Below, piece after piece: positions 39,703 to 49,859 of a stretch of 64,000 nt of DNA; position 1 is the first letter of the stretch; the number at the start of each line of letters is the position of its first letter. The stretch spans positions 124,001 through 188,000 of the forward strand of contig OZ025677.1 of NCBI GenBank assembly GCA_964019335.1, in the 5' to 3' direction. Source of the DNA: Diplonema japonicum. Its lineage: Eukaryota; Euglenozoa; Diplonemea; Diplonemida; Diplonemidae. Under the pieces are notes generated by a model, which saw only the letters and a program-made list of their open reading frames with translations, was not told where the DNA came from and did not search any database. The translations under genes were made by a program, and so were the position numbers.

Positions 39703-41154
39703 TCAGACAGAAGCTTCCCAATAAGTCATTTCTTCAGGTTTCGCTGAAGGAGTGTTATTCCAGGTGACCTTCTTACTCTTCCAGTAGTAAAATGCAACAG
39801 CAACTGCAAGAAGCACGATGACCCCTCCAAGCACCGCCAGGATAACTGTAACAATTGTCATCGCACTGCTGTCATCATCAGCCGACGTAGGCCATGGGGT
39901 GTAGCGCATAGGTATCGAAGTGCCATGTGTGGGCGTTGCTGTGGGTGCTTGCTGCGGTGCACCAGTTGACGGAGCTGCAGTTGATGGAGCTGCAGTGCGC
40001 GGTGCAGCAGTGTGCGGTGCCAGGGTGGGAGTCGCATTGGGACCGACCGGCTCTGTTGTCACTGGTGCATCGGTAGGTGTAGGTGCCACTGTTAGTGGGG
40101 AAGCCGTGGCAGGGCACGTGTCATTGTAGTAGTACACAAGCTTCATCACCTCGCCTGTGGTCTCCTTCTTCCACACTACACCTTCCTCCGTGAAGCTTTC
40201 CACCACCCAGTCAGGAGACCGAGTCACCTTCCCGCCCACCACCTCGAGGTCTGCCCGGGCAGTCGTGCAGTAACGCGACAAGACAGAGCCACGGGAAACG
40301 TATCTCCGGTCAGTAGCCTCATCCACGTAACCCCCGCTCATGCCGGGGAGGGGTGCAGGAGGGGGTGTCACTGCCTTCAAAGCCGCATCATGGAGACTCG
40401 GGAAGTAGTCAGGGTTCACAGTGACGTAGCCAGGCTTGTAAAGGGTGCTGGTGTCGGCAGGTATCCCGAACATGGTGTAGCACATGGTGAGGGCGATGAG
40501 GTAGGTTCCAAGGGGGTCGGGGTGGCTCTTGTCAGCATTGTACAGCTTGTAGAAGAGGGTGTTGGGGTCTGTCCCAGGGTCGGCGCTGCTGCTCTGGTCG
40601 TACACATGGCTGAAGGCGGTGCCCGCATGGGCAATGATGCTGTCCTCAGGTGCCATGCAGCCCTGGCGCTTCGTGATGTCCGAGTACAGCTCGTACCCAT
40701 CGATGCACATGCTTTGCATCTGTTTGTAAGTGTCTCCGTACCATTCGTGTCCCTCCCTGTAGCCCCATGTCTCGTACATCACGATCTTCGCAGAGGAGGC
40801 CTTCGCCGCAGGGGAGAACAGGTCCACCATTGCCTTGTAGGCAAGCTTCTTGTTCTCCCAGTCCCATGTATCGCATGCAGGGCCTGTCTGGCTTTGATCC
40901 TGCAAGATAAGGTAGTCAAAGCCCCCTGCATTCAGCCGTGTGATCACACCGTTGTCCTGCGAGGCCTGTCCCAGGGACCGTCCTCCGGCCACTTTCGACT
41001 CCACGGTGACTGTGTGTCCCATGCTGGCTGCAACCTGCCTCACAACACCTGGCATGTCACCTACATATGTGTACGAGTTCCCAATGAACAGGAGGTTCTT
41101 CCCATCTGCTCCGCACAACGCAAACAGCGCAACAAGCAAGTACAAAGAGAGCAT
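39703..41154 (-). CDS. SGNH-hydrolase surface protein, copy 2 (Ala/Pro/Thr stalk)
   Basis: 483 residues from ATG 41154. Signal peptide MLSLYLLVALFALCGADG, then the same SGNH domain with GNSYTYVGD, QDQSQTG and DKSHPDPLGTYL intact. Its membrane-proximal module is a distinct variant (RRYVSRGSVLSRYCTTARADL ... YYYNDTC) shared with copy 3. The stalk is about 80 residues with TAAPRTAAPSTAAPS repeats. It is followed by a membrane helix (TIVTVILAVLGGVIVLLAVAV) and a unique tail ending EEMTYWEASV. The gene starts only about 120 bp downstream (in transcription sense) of the LINE 3' end, so its leader region may have been replaced by the insertion. Confidence 0.82.
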   Translation of the reverse strand: MLSLYLLVALFALCGADGKNLLFIGNSYTYVGDMPGVVRQVAASMGHTVTVESKVAGGRSLGQASQDNGVITRLNAGGFDYLILQDQSQTGPACDTWDWENKKLAYKAMVDLFSPAAKASSAKIVMYETWGYREGHEWYGDTYKQMQSMCIDGYELYSDITKRQGCMAPEDSIIAHAGTAFSHVYDQSSSADPGTDPNTLFYKLYNADKSHPDPLGTYLIALTMCYTMFGIPADTSTLYKPGYVTVNPDYFPSLHDAALKAVTPPPAPLPGMSGGYVDEATDRRYVSRGSVLSRYCTTARADLEVVGGKVTRSPDWVVESFTEEGVVWKKETTGEVMKLVYYYNDTCPATASPLTVAPTPTDAPVTTEPVGPNATPTLAPHTAAPRTAAPSTAAPSTGAPQQAPTATPTHGTSIPMRYTPWPTSADDDSSAMTIVTVILAVLGGVIVLLAVAVAFYYWKSKKVTWNNTPSAKPEEMTYWEASV

Positions 41155-41322
41155 ATTTAATTCTGCGGTAGATTGACAAGAACGGCAAAAGAACTGTCAT
41201 ATGAGGCTTGCTCCACGCAGGAGAAAGAAAAGGAATGTGAGAGGAGAAAATGAGAGCAAGAAGGAAACAAAACTCGATAAAATTTCAGTGTGCATGGGGG
41301 TGCTCACTGTTCAGGTAGAAAT

Positions 41323-42177
41323 TCACACTAATCGGTCACCGTTCTGCGGTTGCTGTCTGGTGCCTGCGGTGGCTGTTTGTCGCGATGAGATGGACGGCAT
41401 CTGGGCGAGAAACATTGCTTGGAGTCGTGCTAGGTAGGGGGGGGTTTGGCTCGAGGAGAAGAGTGGTCTCCTGTCGTAGCCGTGTGCCGTCGGGCCCCCA
41501 AGATGTCGAAGGGTATGCACCCTTGATTTGGCGTTGGCGGGGAAGGCTGACCTTCCACAGCGTGCTGAGCATTTCTGGATGCGACCCAAGATGTATCGCA
41601 TCCTTGCGGCCTTCTCCGTGAGCAGGTCTTGATCGTCGAGGGGACCTATGAGTGACCGGCGGGTGGTCTGCTCATAGTCTATGGCGAGTTCCATTGTCGT
41701 GACGGAAGTTTTCTTCTTACCATCGTACCATCGTAGGCCTCTTAGCCACTTGAGGACGTTCTTCAAATGAAATGTCAGGACCGCGCCTGACGCCCCGTTC
41801 GCCTTCAGCAACGCTTCTGTCGGAACATCATGTTGCCTCCCTGTCGTTACCTCATCCCAAGGGGTGGAGGTGAGCACTCTCTTGCTTTTTTCCGCTGCTC
41901 TGGCGTCACGGACCGTCACTACTTTCAGGAGGTATTGTTGCACCATCCTGGCACGTTCTTTCCCTGCTTTGTCGGCTCCTCTTGGGACTATCCCGTGAAG
42001 GGCTGTGGCAGCTGGGAGGCCTTCTCGCTTCACCTCTGCGTATTGCTCGCTTTCCAACACACTCCTTGCCGGCTCGCACTCCCACAGTGCATGCTCCGTC
42101 ATGCTGGTCGTTGTCTGGGACCGGTGGTCGCAAACGTCACACGCTAATGCTGGGTTTTCCACACCAGGGCCATCCAA
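41323..42177 (-). pseudogene. LINE C-terminal zinc-finger region
   Basis: 284 codons in a third frame, joined to the reverse transcriptase by a shift near 42175. The start codon in this frame would be TTG, so it is not an independent gene. It begins with a finger of the form C-x2-C-x12-H-x4-C (ACDVCDHRSQ ... EHALWEC), the zf-RVT type found at LINE C-termini. A basic region with WLRGLRWYDGKKK follows. Ends in TGA at 41325-41323. Confidence 0.7.
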
Positions 42178-43697
42178 TTTTCTCCCTCACACCCTCGGGT
42201 GAGTCGTGAACACTGCACCACTAATGATGCGCCGCAACCTAAAGGACACCAACGGTCTCCGGGCCTGGAGCTTTTTCCACCAATAGTTCGTGGACGGGCA
42301 CGCGCCTCCATCCCCACGAAGGTTGATCTCTTCTCGATCAGCCTCTTCGCAACTGCCGGTCTGATGGCTTGCCTCACTTTGTGAGCCACCGCTGTATCTC
42401 CGTGCAGGTCGGCCACAAAGGACCATCCCTTCCCCAGAAAGGGGAGCCATCTGTTCCGCAGGACTCCAATCGGACCCATCACCTCATCGTCATCACGGTC
42501 CTGGTATAGACCAATGATCTCACCAACACGCTGCCGCAAACGCGGAGAGGCCAGGCTCTCCCGGACCAAGCTGTTTATCGTTCCGTAGATGACCTTCGAC
42601 AACGGATGTGCCGTATGCCCTGGCAGCAGAACGTTCAGTACAGACACGGGGTTTCTCATCCCGAACTGGGGGCCCCACAAGGAGACCACTGCCGCTGTAC
42701 ACATCTTCTTCAGCTGGTCGTCCGAGGGGGCCGCATACGTCGCTCCGTACAGACACGACGGTAGCACAGTGCTCGTCAACATCGTCGACTTGTTCTCAAA
42801 CCCTAGTGGCAAAGCTCCGAGACGGGTCAGGCGTCCCTCCGCTGCGTCCAGCTTGTCCAGCCTGTGATTCCCATCCATGTTCAGGTTCACGCCAAGTGAT
42901 TTGATCTCCCTAGCTACCTTGAACGAGGAACCGGTGCATACTAAACTAGGGCCGATCTCGTTTTTCGTCGAGAATCCCTGCGACTTCTTTCCGTTGAGGC
43001 GCATCTCTGTCCGGTCCCCGAACTCGATCACCTTGTTGGTCGCCCTTGTCAGGACCTCCGCTAAACGCGCCAGGAGGTACACGTCATCCGCGTACGAATG
43101 TGACCAAGCTCCTGGTACTTCCGTCATCACGCACTTCACCATCACCGACACCAAGGCGTTCACCATGATTACCGAGATGGGGCACCCTTGCAGGATACCA
43201 TTCGTCACTCGGAACTCTGAGCCAACACCTGTCGGGAAACGGAATCGCCGCTTCAGGTTCGCATACATAGCTTTCAAGGGGGTCAGTATCCGCTCGTGCA
43301 AACCGAGATCTTGCATCAGGCCAAAAGCTATCTGCTGTGGGACTCTGTCGAAGCACTTGACAAAATCCAACGCAATGTCGTTGAGAGGGGTGCCTGTCAA
43401 CAGCGCCTCTTCGAGCTGTGTACTGAGCTCCATCAGAATGCTATCCGTGCCTCTCTTCGGTCTGAAACCATGCTGAGAGTCGTCGATCCACTTCTCTTGC
43501 CACAGCGTGATGTCACGCAGCCTCGCACATGCCCACAGCCGATAGACCGCGCTCGTGACTGTGATCGGCCGATGGTTCAGAGGAGTTCTCTCGCCACCCT
43601 TCGGGATCAACGTCACCAGCGCTGTCAGGAGTGCTTTCGGCCACTTCCCTGTCGTCTCGATCGCGTTGAACAGCTCGGCCCAAGCATCCAGCAGTAC
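42144..43697 (-). pseudogene. LINE reverse transcriptase region
   Basis: Contains the ordered reverse transcriptase motifs: LIPKGGERTPLNHRPIT, HGFRPKRGTDS, DIALDFVKCFDRVP (first Asp), GILQGCPISVIMVNAL, SYADDVYLLA (catalytic Asp pair) and MRLNGKKSQGFST. A thumb/linker region and a Cys-containing stretch (WCPLGCGASL) follow. Catalytic residues are intact; only the frame links to the neighbours are broken. It copies the element RNA at the nicked target. Confidence 0.88.
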
Positions 43698-43698
43698 T

Positions 43699-44964
43699 CA
43701 TCAGACCCACCTCGCATCTCGGAAGCTGCGGGAGCTTCGCTAGCACCTTTACAGCATTCGCCCAAGTCCTCAGCAGCTGCTCCGGCATGTTGCTTGCTAG
43801 TCCCCTGTCGAGCAGATCTTGGACTCCCGCAAGGATGTGTGAGACTTTCCGCTTCACCTCGGCGATGCACTTCTGCCAGCCCACTGCCGCACCTGTCGCC
43901 TCAACCACAGATTTCGCCGACAGGCACTTCTCCTTTGGTTGTCGCGCCACGCTTCTCCCGACGTAGGCCCTCCGTCTCACCGCTGGCAGGTCCCCGATGC
44001 AGCATTCCTCCGAAACGCAAGCTAACGTACTATACGCATCGTCAATGTCGCCGTCGCCCAGCTTCTGCGCAAATCCCCCGACCTGTAGCAGCTCAGCAAC
44101 TCGGTCACCATCAGCAGCTTCCATCGGCAGCTCCCTCGGGACGAAGTATTTCCTCGTCATGCCCTTGAGGGCCGGGATCCGGAGCTGGATTGAGAGGCAG
44201 TGGTGCTCGTTGGTGTAGACTGCGTCGTGTACCCACACCTTCTGTAGGCCTGCCGCCGCGATCGGGTTCAGCAGAACGTAGTCGATAAGCGTCTTCGTGT
44301 TGGTGGCCTGCCTGGCAAAGGTGTGGCATGGTTCCACGCCATCCCTCTCGGCTTGCAGCATAGCAGCATCCACCCAATCGCTCCCCACCGCCTGTTGTAG
44401 CACTCCCGACTGTGACACCGCGGTGTTGAAATCGCCTGCCACGATGATCGGTACGTCACCGAGGACGCATCTCATCTTGTTCAGGACCTTATCCAGCAGA
44501 GCCTCCCGCTGGTGCTTGCCGTGACCGCCCGAGTGACAGTAGACTACGATCAGGTGTAGCCACATATCTCGACCATCTAGGTTGATCATCGAGTGTACCC
44601 ACCTGTTGTCGTCAGCTCTTCTTGCCGTATCTTTTACCAGAGCAGGTCGGCGTCGCTGCACCAGCAGACCCACCCCGCCCCTCTTCGCCTTATCAGGAGA
44701 CGCGAGTCCATCGACCACGATGCCTGGTTGCGGGCTCCCCCACAACGCGCGATACCTACCGTCGTCCTCGACGTGTCTCCCAACCATCTCCTGACCGTGC
44801 TCCGTCAGCTTCACTTCCTGCAGGCATGTCACGTCGCTCCCCATAGCCAGGACCTCGTCAACCTTGTTGCTCAGGGACCCCACATTGAGTGTGGTGATTA
44901 TGAGCGAATCGGGGTCCCTGGCGCCACCTGACTGGACGTCCCTCCGGACGTCCCAGTCCGCACT
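43699..44964 (-). pseudogene. LINE APE-type endonuclease region
   Basis: In frame with the OTU part. Motifs of apurinic-type LINE endonucleases appear in order: LIITTLNVGSL, DVTCLQEVKL, LIVVYCHSGG, IIVAGDFNTAV, IDYVLLNP and EHHCLSIQL. This enzyme nicks target DNA to prime reverse transcription. The linker towards the reverse transcriptase is helical and continues until a +1 shift near 43698, where the open frame moves to the reverse transcriptase frame (LLDAWAELFNAIETTGKWP). Confidence 0.8.
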
Positions 44965-46028
44965 TCAATTGAACTCGGTGTCGATGTCCTGGACAGCCAG
45001 GGGGGCGACCATCGGGGTTAGCTGCTGCTGCACAGGTGTCCCGCCAGCTGCCGCGGCGCAAAGGGGGGTGCTGTTGGGCATGATCATCGGCGTCATCTCG
45101 CTAGTGGGCATTGCCGGGTCGCCGTGCCTTGCCGTCACGTACAGGCGCCTGTACGTCTTGCCACGTCCCTCGTTTGTCACCAGGAGGACCTCCGCCATCT
45201 TACCGCAGAAGTAGGGTAATCGTCCCCAGGAAACCACCGTCGCCGCTGCCGTCCCCTTCAGCCACTCTGCCGCCTGTCGCTCATCACCCTGCGGCACCAG
45301 GTACACCGCGCGCTCTTGCACCGTCTCCGGGCCCTGCCACTCCTGCACGTGGACCTGCCACTCATCATCTCCATCGAGACACCCCTCGACGGGCTTGCGT
45401 ACTTCTTTCTTCTCGGGCTTCGAACCACCCTTGGCCACGCTGCGTAGAGGAATGGGGTATCTCGGCCTCGGCTCATACTCATCTGCGTCCGGCTTCCTCG
45501 CTCCTTCCTCCCTGCTGAGACACACGTAGTGGTCTCTCACATACCCTAGCCACAGCTCCTGTGTGGTCACCATCCCACCCACCGGCCTGGAGGTGGTGCA
45601 CACCAGGCGGTCGTCCCGGACCGCGTACACACAGATCACGCGGCCCATGGCTCGCGCCAGGGCATTCACCGCCATCCGGTCTCCCCACGTCCCCGGAAGA
45701 GCCACCAGCCGCTGGTACTCCTTCCACGCCCCCTCCGGGTCCTCTCCAATCATGAAGGACGAGAAGTCCTTCGTCGCCAGGTCTGCCGCCACTGCCTCCC
45801 TTAGGGCAGCGGCACCGTCTCGCGCTCCGTGCACCGCGTATGAGGCTGCCTCATACAAGCAGTCTCCCGGCCTCCTCCCCACGTCTTGGACCCTCCAGCC
45901 CATCCCCAGCCTGCCGGCTAGGTCGCCCACCGCTTCTCCTTGCCTGGTGGATTCGCCAGACCCCCCTTTTGGAGGAGCCTGCCCAGGAACCGCCCTCGTG
46001 GAGGCTCCACCTCGGCCTTTGGTGGCAT
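44965..46028 (-). pseudogene. LINE N-terminal region with OTU-type cysteine protease
   Basis: The ATG at 46028 begins MPPKAEVEPPRGRFLGRLLQ. A G run near 45976 is one base out of step with the following frame, which continues GESTRQGEAVGDLAG. The OTU domain follows, with RRPGDCLYEAASYAVHG (catalytic Cys in GDCLY), GTWGDRMAVNALARAMGRVI and VRDHYVCL (catalytic His). OTU domains are deubiquitinase-like proteases and are known in a few LINE clades. The frame ends in TGA at 44967-44965. The sequence directly after the TGA stays open in the same frame and enters the endonuclease, so the stop is either a decay mutation or a recoding or termination point between two proteins. Confidence 0.75.
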
Positions 46029-46754
46029 TTTGTCTTCGCGATTTTTGATGTTAAAAACCCGAAACCCAGTGTTCCCAAAAAAAATAAATTGAGAAAACTA
46101 CTTCTACGAAAACGAAACAAAATCGTTCACCGGTAGGGTGAAACTATTGGCACCTCGGAGGGGGGAAGAAAGGGGCATAACTCACTGTGATAGAGAAACG
46201 AAATAGTTACCAACATTCCACTGGTGCGGGTGCCTCTGAAGAAGTGAGGCAAAAAGGGGGGGTGTTCATCAGTGGCATAGGGAAGCAGATACTTTCTTGG
46301 GGCAAGTAACTCCTTGTTTCTTTTTTGTTTTATTTTGTTTTGTTTTTTTGGTTCCTTTCTTTTTTTTTTTTTTCGTTGTTTTCCTCATAACTGAAAGAGA
46401 ACAAAAAAGAAAATCGTGAAAAAAAGAGATAAAGGAGTCCAGTAGTGGTGGCGCCCTTTGTCGCCCTAAATAAATATTCTTTCAGGATTTTCAGGGGGGG
46501 GGGGAGGGGCATATCATCCTATGAAATCGGAAGTAAAAGATTAAAACAATGCACTTTTTAATACTTAAACTATCTGGACACACAAACAAAAAAAAAAAGA
46601 AGAAAATAAGAAAATGTCATTAACAAATTGCAAAGAACCCCCCAAAAAAGATATAAAAAGACGCACACCTTTTGCCGCACGGCCATGATGATGCAATGAC
46701 CAGTTACCTCAGGGGCACTCCCCCCGGCCTAAACCAGATCGATCACCGTGCAAA

Positions 46755-46793
<39 letters not shown>

Positions 46794-47645
46794 TAGAAAG
46801 GGTCACCGAATTTGTTCGTGACTGTGTCACGGCGGAAGAGGGAAAAAAGACAAATCATATATATGAGTTAAAGGAAGTCTTTGTGAGACGCCCCCTTGTT
46901 CTCATCCACTACCTGCACCTGTCCCCAAATCAAAAAAAGCTTAAATAAAGATGAAGGTGACACGTGAAAACAAATCAAAAATAAGAAGAAATTCACGCGT
47001 GGCTGTCAGACTGCAACCGTATAACAGTGACCTCACTAGTGCGAATTTCTTCCAAATAAGAAGTATTAATAGTACGGACTCGAGGGGGGGGGATGACGGG
47101 CAACAGCTGTCGGTTGATGAACCTTAAAGAGAGAGCAATGTAGAAAATGAAATAAAAAGAAAATAAAAGGAATACCCCCCCCCCCCCCCCCACGAGAATT
47201 GATGAAAGCCATCTCTTCGCGGGAAGATCAACATTTCTTTTATTTATTTAAAGGGCCTTTCCGAATTCAACAAAGAAGTCGACCGAAGCCAAGGCCTGCC
47301 AAAAACATAACAGAATTGTGCTTCTTTTTTTTTTTTTTTTTTTTTTGCCTTTGCTGTGGACGGGTCTGGAGTTACTGTTCACTCCTCTCATTTAAGAAAA
47401 CAGAATAATGGTACGATGGCAGTGCATCAGTGTTTTCTTCTTCTTCTTTTTTTTTTTTTCTTTCTTTCTTTCTTTCTTCTTCCTTTTTTTTTTCTTTTCG
47501 TTGTAGACTATTGGGTATTGAGGCTTTTCAAAGGCATGAGTGGGTGGCAGCACGGTCCCCAGCATTGCCTCTATTTTATCCTCACATTCCAGGAATTCAA
47601 TCCCAGAAGAGTCCCCTCCATCTTCTCTTTTTTTTGGTAAGCTTC
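46029..47645. other. Intergenic spacer of the SGNH array (LINE to copy 3)
   Basis: Homopolymers (about 33 A at 46759-46790, C run at 47176-47191, T run at 47325-47346) and the duplicated 20-mer at 46868-46887. The part from 47527 to 47640 is the 3' flank that copy 3 shares with copy 4. The LINE 5' end probably lies near 46030-46140. No gene was seen. Confidence 0.6.
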
Positions 47646-48837
47646 TTATTCACCTTCATTCAGCATCGATTCATGTTTGTCGCCCATCTCTTCCTGGATG
47701 ACGGGCAACTCCCCCATGGTGGGTGCCTTCGTCTTCTGTGTGTAGCAGTACAAGCCAGCCGCCGCAAGGAAGAGAGTGGTGACCGCAAGCCCTGCGATCA
47801 CAAGGTACTTGACGATGTCCTCCCTGTCGTCGCTGGGCGCAGGAGTCGGCTCCAGTGTGCCGTTGCCCTGCGGTGCCGCGGTGGCTGGGGTAGTGGTGGT
47901 AGTGGTAGTGGGAACATTTGTGTCACTCGCCTTGTCAGGGAGCGGTACCGACGTGGGGACCACTGCGTCCCTTTGCGGAGAACTTGTTGGTGTCGTGGTG
48001 GGCATCGCCGTTGACCCAGGGGGCGCAGCAGTGGTGGGAACCGCTGTTGGAGAGCCCGTGACTTCCCTTGAAGGCTCGGATGTGGTTTTAGATGCAGGCT
48101 CAGTGGTGGGGCTTGCCGTAGTCGGCGCCGCCGTGTCAGCAGCACGAGGGGACCTAGTCGGAACAGCTGTGGGAGTGGTGGTGGTGGGGACACCAGTTGG
48201 CGGGGTCCCTGGTGCTCCTGTCGTCGTGGTCGTGGGGGATCCTGTTGGTGGGCTTCCAGTGGGGGATCCTGTTGGTGGGCTTCCAGTGGGGGATCCTGTA
48301 GGAGGGACTGTCGCGGGGGATGTGGTCGGAGGAGCCGTCGGCTCCATCGTGGGGCTTCTTGTCGGAACCACTGTCACAGGTGCCGTTGTAGGACTCGCTG
48401 TTGGAACTATGGTTGCAGGAGCTGTGGTCGGAGGGGAAGCGGTGGGGTTTGCTGTTGGAACCATGGTTGCAGGAGCTGTGGGTGTCGTTGTGGGACTCGC
48501 TGTTGGGACTGCTGTCGCGGGGGAAACGGTGGGGTTTGCTGTTGGCACAACTGTTGTGGGGCTTTCAGTGGGTGTGGTGGTCGCAGGCACCACCCCAGGT
48601 GAGGCTGTCGGCCCCGACGTCGACGGCACAGTCGTTGGCACTCCCGTGGGTGCTGCCGTTGCAGGAACTCCTGTCTTCGGTGATCCCGTGGGAGCCGCTG
48701 TTGGCGTTGCTGTGGGCGGTGCCAAGGTCGGGGTTGCTGTGGGCTCTGCTGTCGCTGGTGTAGGTGCTGTTGTTTGAGGGGGGTTTGTTGGTGTCGCTGT
48801 TGGGGACCCTGTTACGGAGCACGTGTCATTGTAGTAG
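47527..48837. repeat. 1.3-kb duplicated block (stalk, tail, 3' flank), unit A
   Basis: Matches 51537-52825 with near identity, including the 3' flank (tgggtggcagcacggtcccc). The main difference is a 22-nt length change at the tail end (about 47648-47672 here). The upstream limit falls exactly at gtgtcattgtagtag, the codons for the YYNDT end of the ectodomain. Confidence 0.9.
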
Positions 48838-49859
48838 TACACAAGCTTCATCACCTCGCCTGTGGTCTCCTTCTTCCACACTACACCTTCCTCCGTGAAG
48901 CTTTCCACCACCCAGTCAGGAGACCGAGTCACCTTCCCGCCCACCACCTCGAGGTCTGCCCGGGCAGTCGTGCAGTAACGCGACAAGACAGAGCCACGGG
49001 AAACGTATCTCCGGTCAGTAGCCTCATCCACGTAACCCCCGCTCATGCCGGGGAGGGGTGCAGGAGGGGGTGTCACTGCCTTCAAAGCCGCATCATGGAG
49101 ACTCGGGAAGTAGTCAGGGTTCACAGTGACGTAGCCAGGCTTGTAAAGGGTGCTGGTGTCGGCAGGTATCCCGAACATGGTGTAGCACATGGTGAGGGCG
49201 ATGAGGTAGGTTCCAAGGGGGTCGGGGTGGCTCTTGTCAGCATTGTACAGCTTGTAGAAGAGGGTGTTGGGGTCTGTCCCAGGGTCGGCGCTGCTGCTCT
49301 GGTCGTACACATGGCTGAAGGCGGTGCCCGCATGGGCAATGATGCTGTCCTCAGGTGCCATGCAGCCCTGGCGCTTCGTGATGTCCGAGTACAGCTCGTA
49401 CCCATCGATGCACATGCTTTGCATCTGTTTGTAAGTGTCTCCGTACCATTCGTGTCCCTCCCTGTAGCCCCATGTCTCGTACATCACGATCTTCGCAGAG
49501 GAGGCCTTCGCCGCAGGGGAGAACAGGTCCACCATTGCCTTGTAGGCAAGCTTCTTGTTCTCCCAGTCCCATGTATCGCATGCAGGGCCTGTCTGGCTTT
49601 GATCCTGCAAGATAAGGTAGTCAAAGCCCCCTGCATTCAGCCGTGTGATCACACCGTTGTCCTGCGAGGCCTGTCCCAGGGACCGTCCTCCGGCCACTTT
49701 CGACTCCACGGTGACTGTGTGTCCCATGCTGGCTGCAACCTGCCTCACAACACCTGGCATGTCACCTACATATGTGTACGAGTTCCCAATGAACAGGAGG
49801 TTCTTCCCATCTGCTCCGCACAACGCAAACAGCACAACAAGCAAGTACACGCCCCTCAT
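47646..49859 (-). CDS. SGNH-hydrolase surface protein, copy 3 (long stalk)
   Basis: 737 residues. I start at ATG 49859 (MRGVYLLVVLFALCGADG, a signal peptide); the upstream extension encodes only a Lys/Arg homopolymer leader. The SGNH domain is intact (GNSYTYVGD, QDQSQTG, DKSHPDPLGTYL) and, with its membrane-proximal module, almost identical to copy 2. From the YYNDTC module end onwards it has a 300-residue Thr/Pro/Ser stalk, a membrane helix (YLVIAGLAVTTLFLAAAGLY) and an acidic tail ending HESMLNEGE. The stalk and most of the tail are identical to copy 4 although the ectodomains differ. Confidence 0.82.
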   Translation of the reverse strand: MRGVYLLVVLFALCGADGKNLLFIGNSYTYVGDMPGVVRQVAASMGHTVTVESKVAGGRSLGQASQDNGVITRLNAGGFDYLILQDQSQTGPACDTWDWENKKLAYKAMVDLFSPAAKASSAKIVMYETWGYREGHEWYGDTYKQMQSMCIDGYELYSDITKRQGCMAPEDSIIAHAGTAFSHVYDQSSSADPGTDPNTLFYKLYNADKSHPDPLGTYLIALTMCYTMFGIPADTSTLYKPGYVTVNPDYFPSLHDAALKAVTPPPAPLPGMSGGYVDEATDRRYVSRGSVLSRYCTTARADLEVVGGKVTRSPDWVVESFTEEGVVWKKETTGEVMKLVYYYNDTCSVTGSPTATPTNPPQTTAPTPATAEPTATPTLAPPTATPTAAPTGSPKTGVPATAAPTGVPTTVPSTSGPTASPGVVPATTTPTESPTTVVPTANPTVSPATAVPTASPTTTPTAPATMVPTANPTASPPTTAPATIVPTASPTTAPVTVVPTRSPTMEPTAPPTTSPATVPPTGSPTGSPPTGSPTGSPPTGSPTTTTTGAPGTPPTGVPTTTTPTAVPTRSPRAADTAAPTTASPTTEPASKTTSEPSREVTGSPTAVPTTAAPPGSTAMPTTTPTSSPQRDAVVPTSVPLPDKASDTNVPTTTTTTTPATAAPQGNGTLEPTPAPSDDREDIVKYLVIAGLAVTTLFLAAAGLYCYTQKTKAPTMGELPVIQEEMGDKHESMLNEGE

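Larger units (their letters stand above)
41274..46028 (-). mobile_element. Decayed non-LTR retrotransposon (LINE) with OTU protease
   Basis: About 4.75 kb. In order on the minus strand: ATG at 46028, OTU cysteine-protease region, APE-type endonuclease, reverse transcriptase, CCHC-like finger, short 3' tail ending near 41274. The coding sequence is interrupted by a one-base slip in a G run near 45976, a TGA at 44967-44965, a frameshift near 43698 and another near 42175. The 3' boundary is defined by the match to 34487-34526. The 5' boundary is not defined, and no target-site duplication was identified. It lies between SGNH copies 2 and 3, in the same orientation. Confidence 0.85.

Noticed and set aside
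41323-42177. Independent zinc-finger gene
   Set aside because: Lacks an ATG, directly follows the reverse transcriptase and has the finger expected at LINE C-termini, so it belongs to the retrotransposon.
47776-48777. 333-codon plus-strand frames over the SGNH stalks (also 51764-52765)
   Set aside because: Antisense shadows of the Thr/Pro stalks. The two are identical only because the stalks were duplicated.
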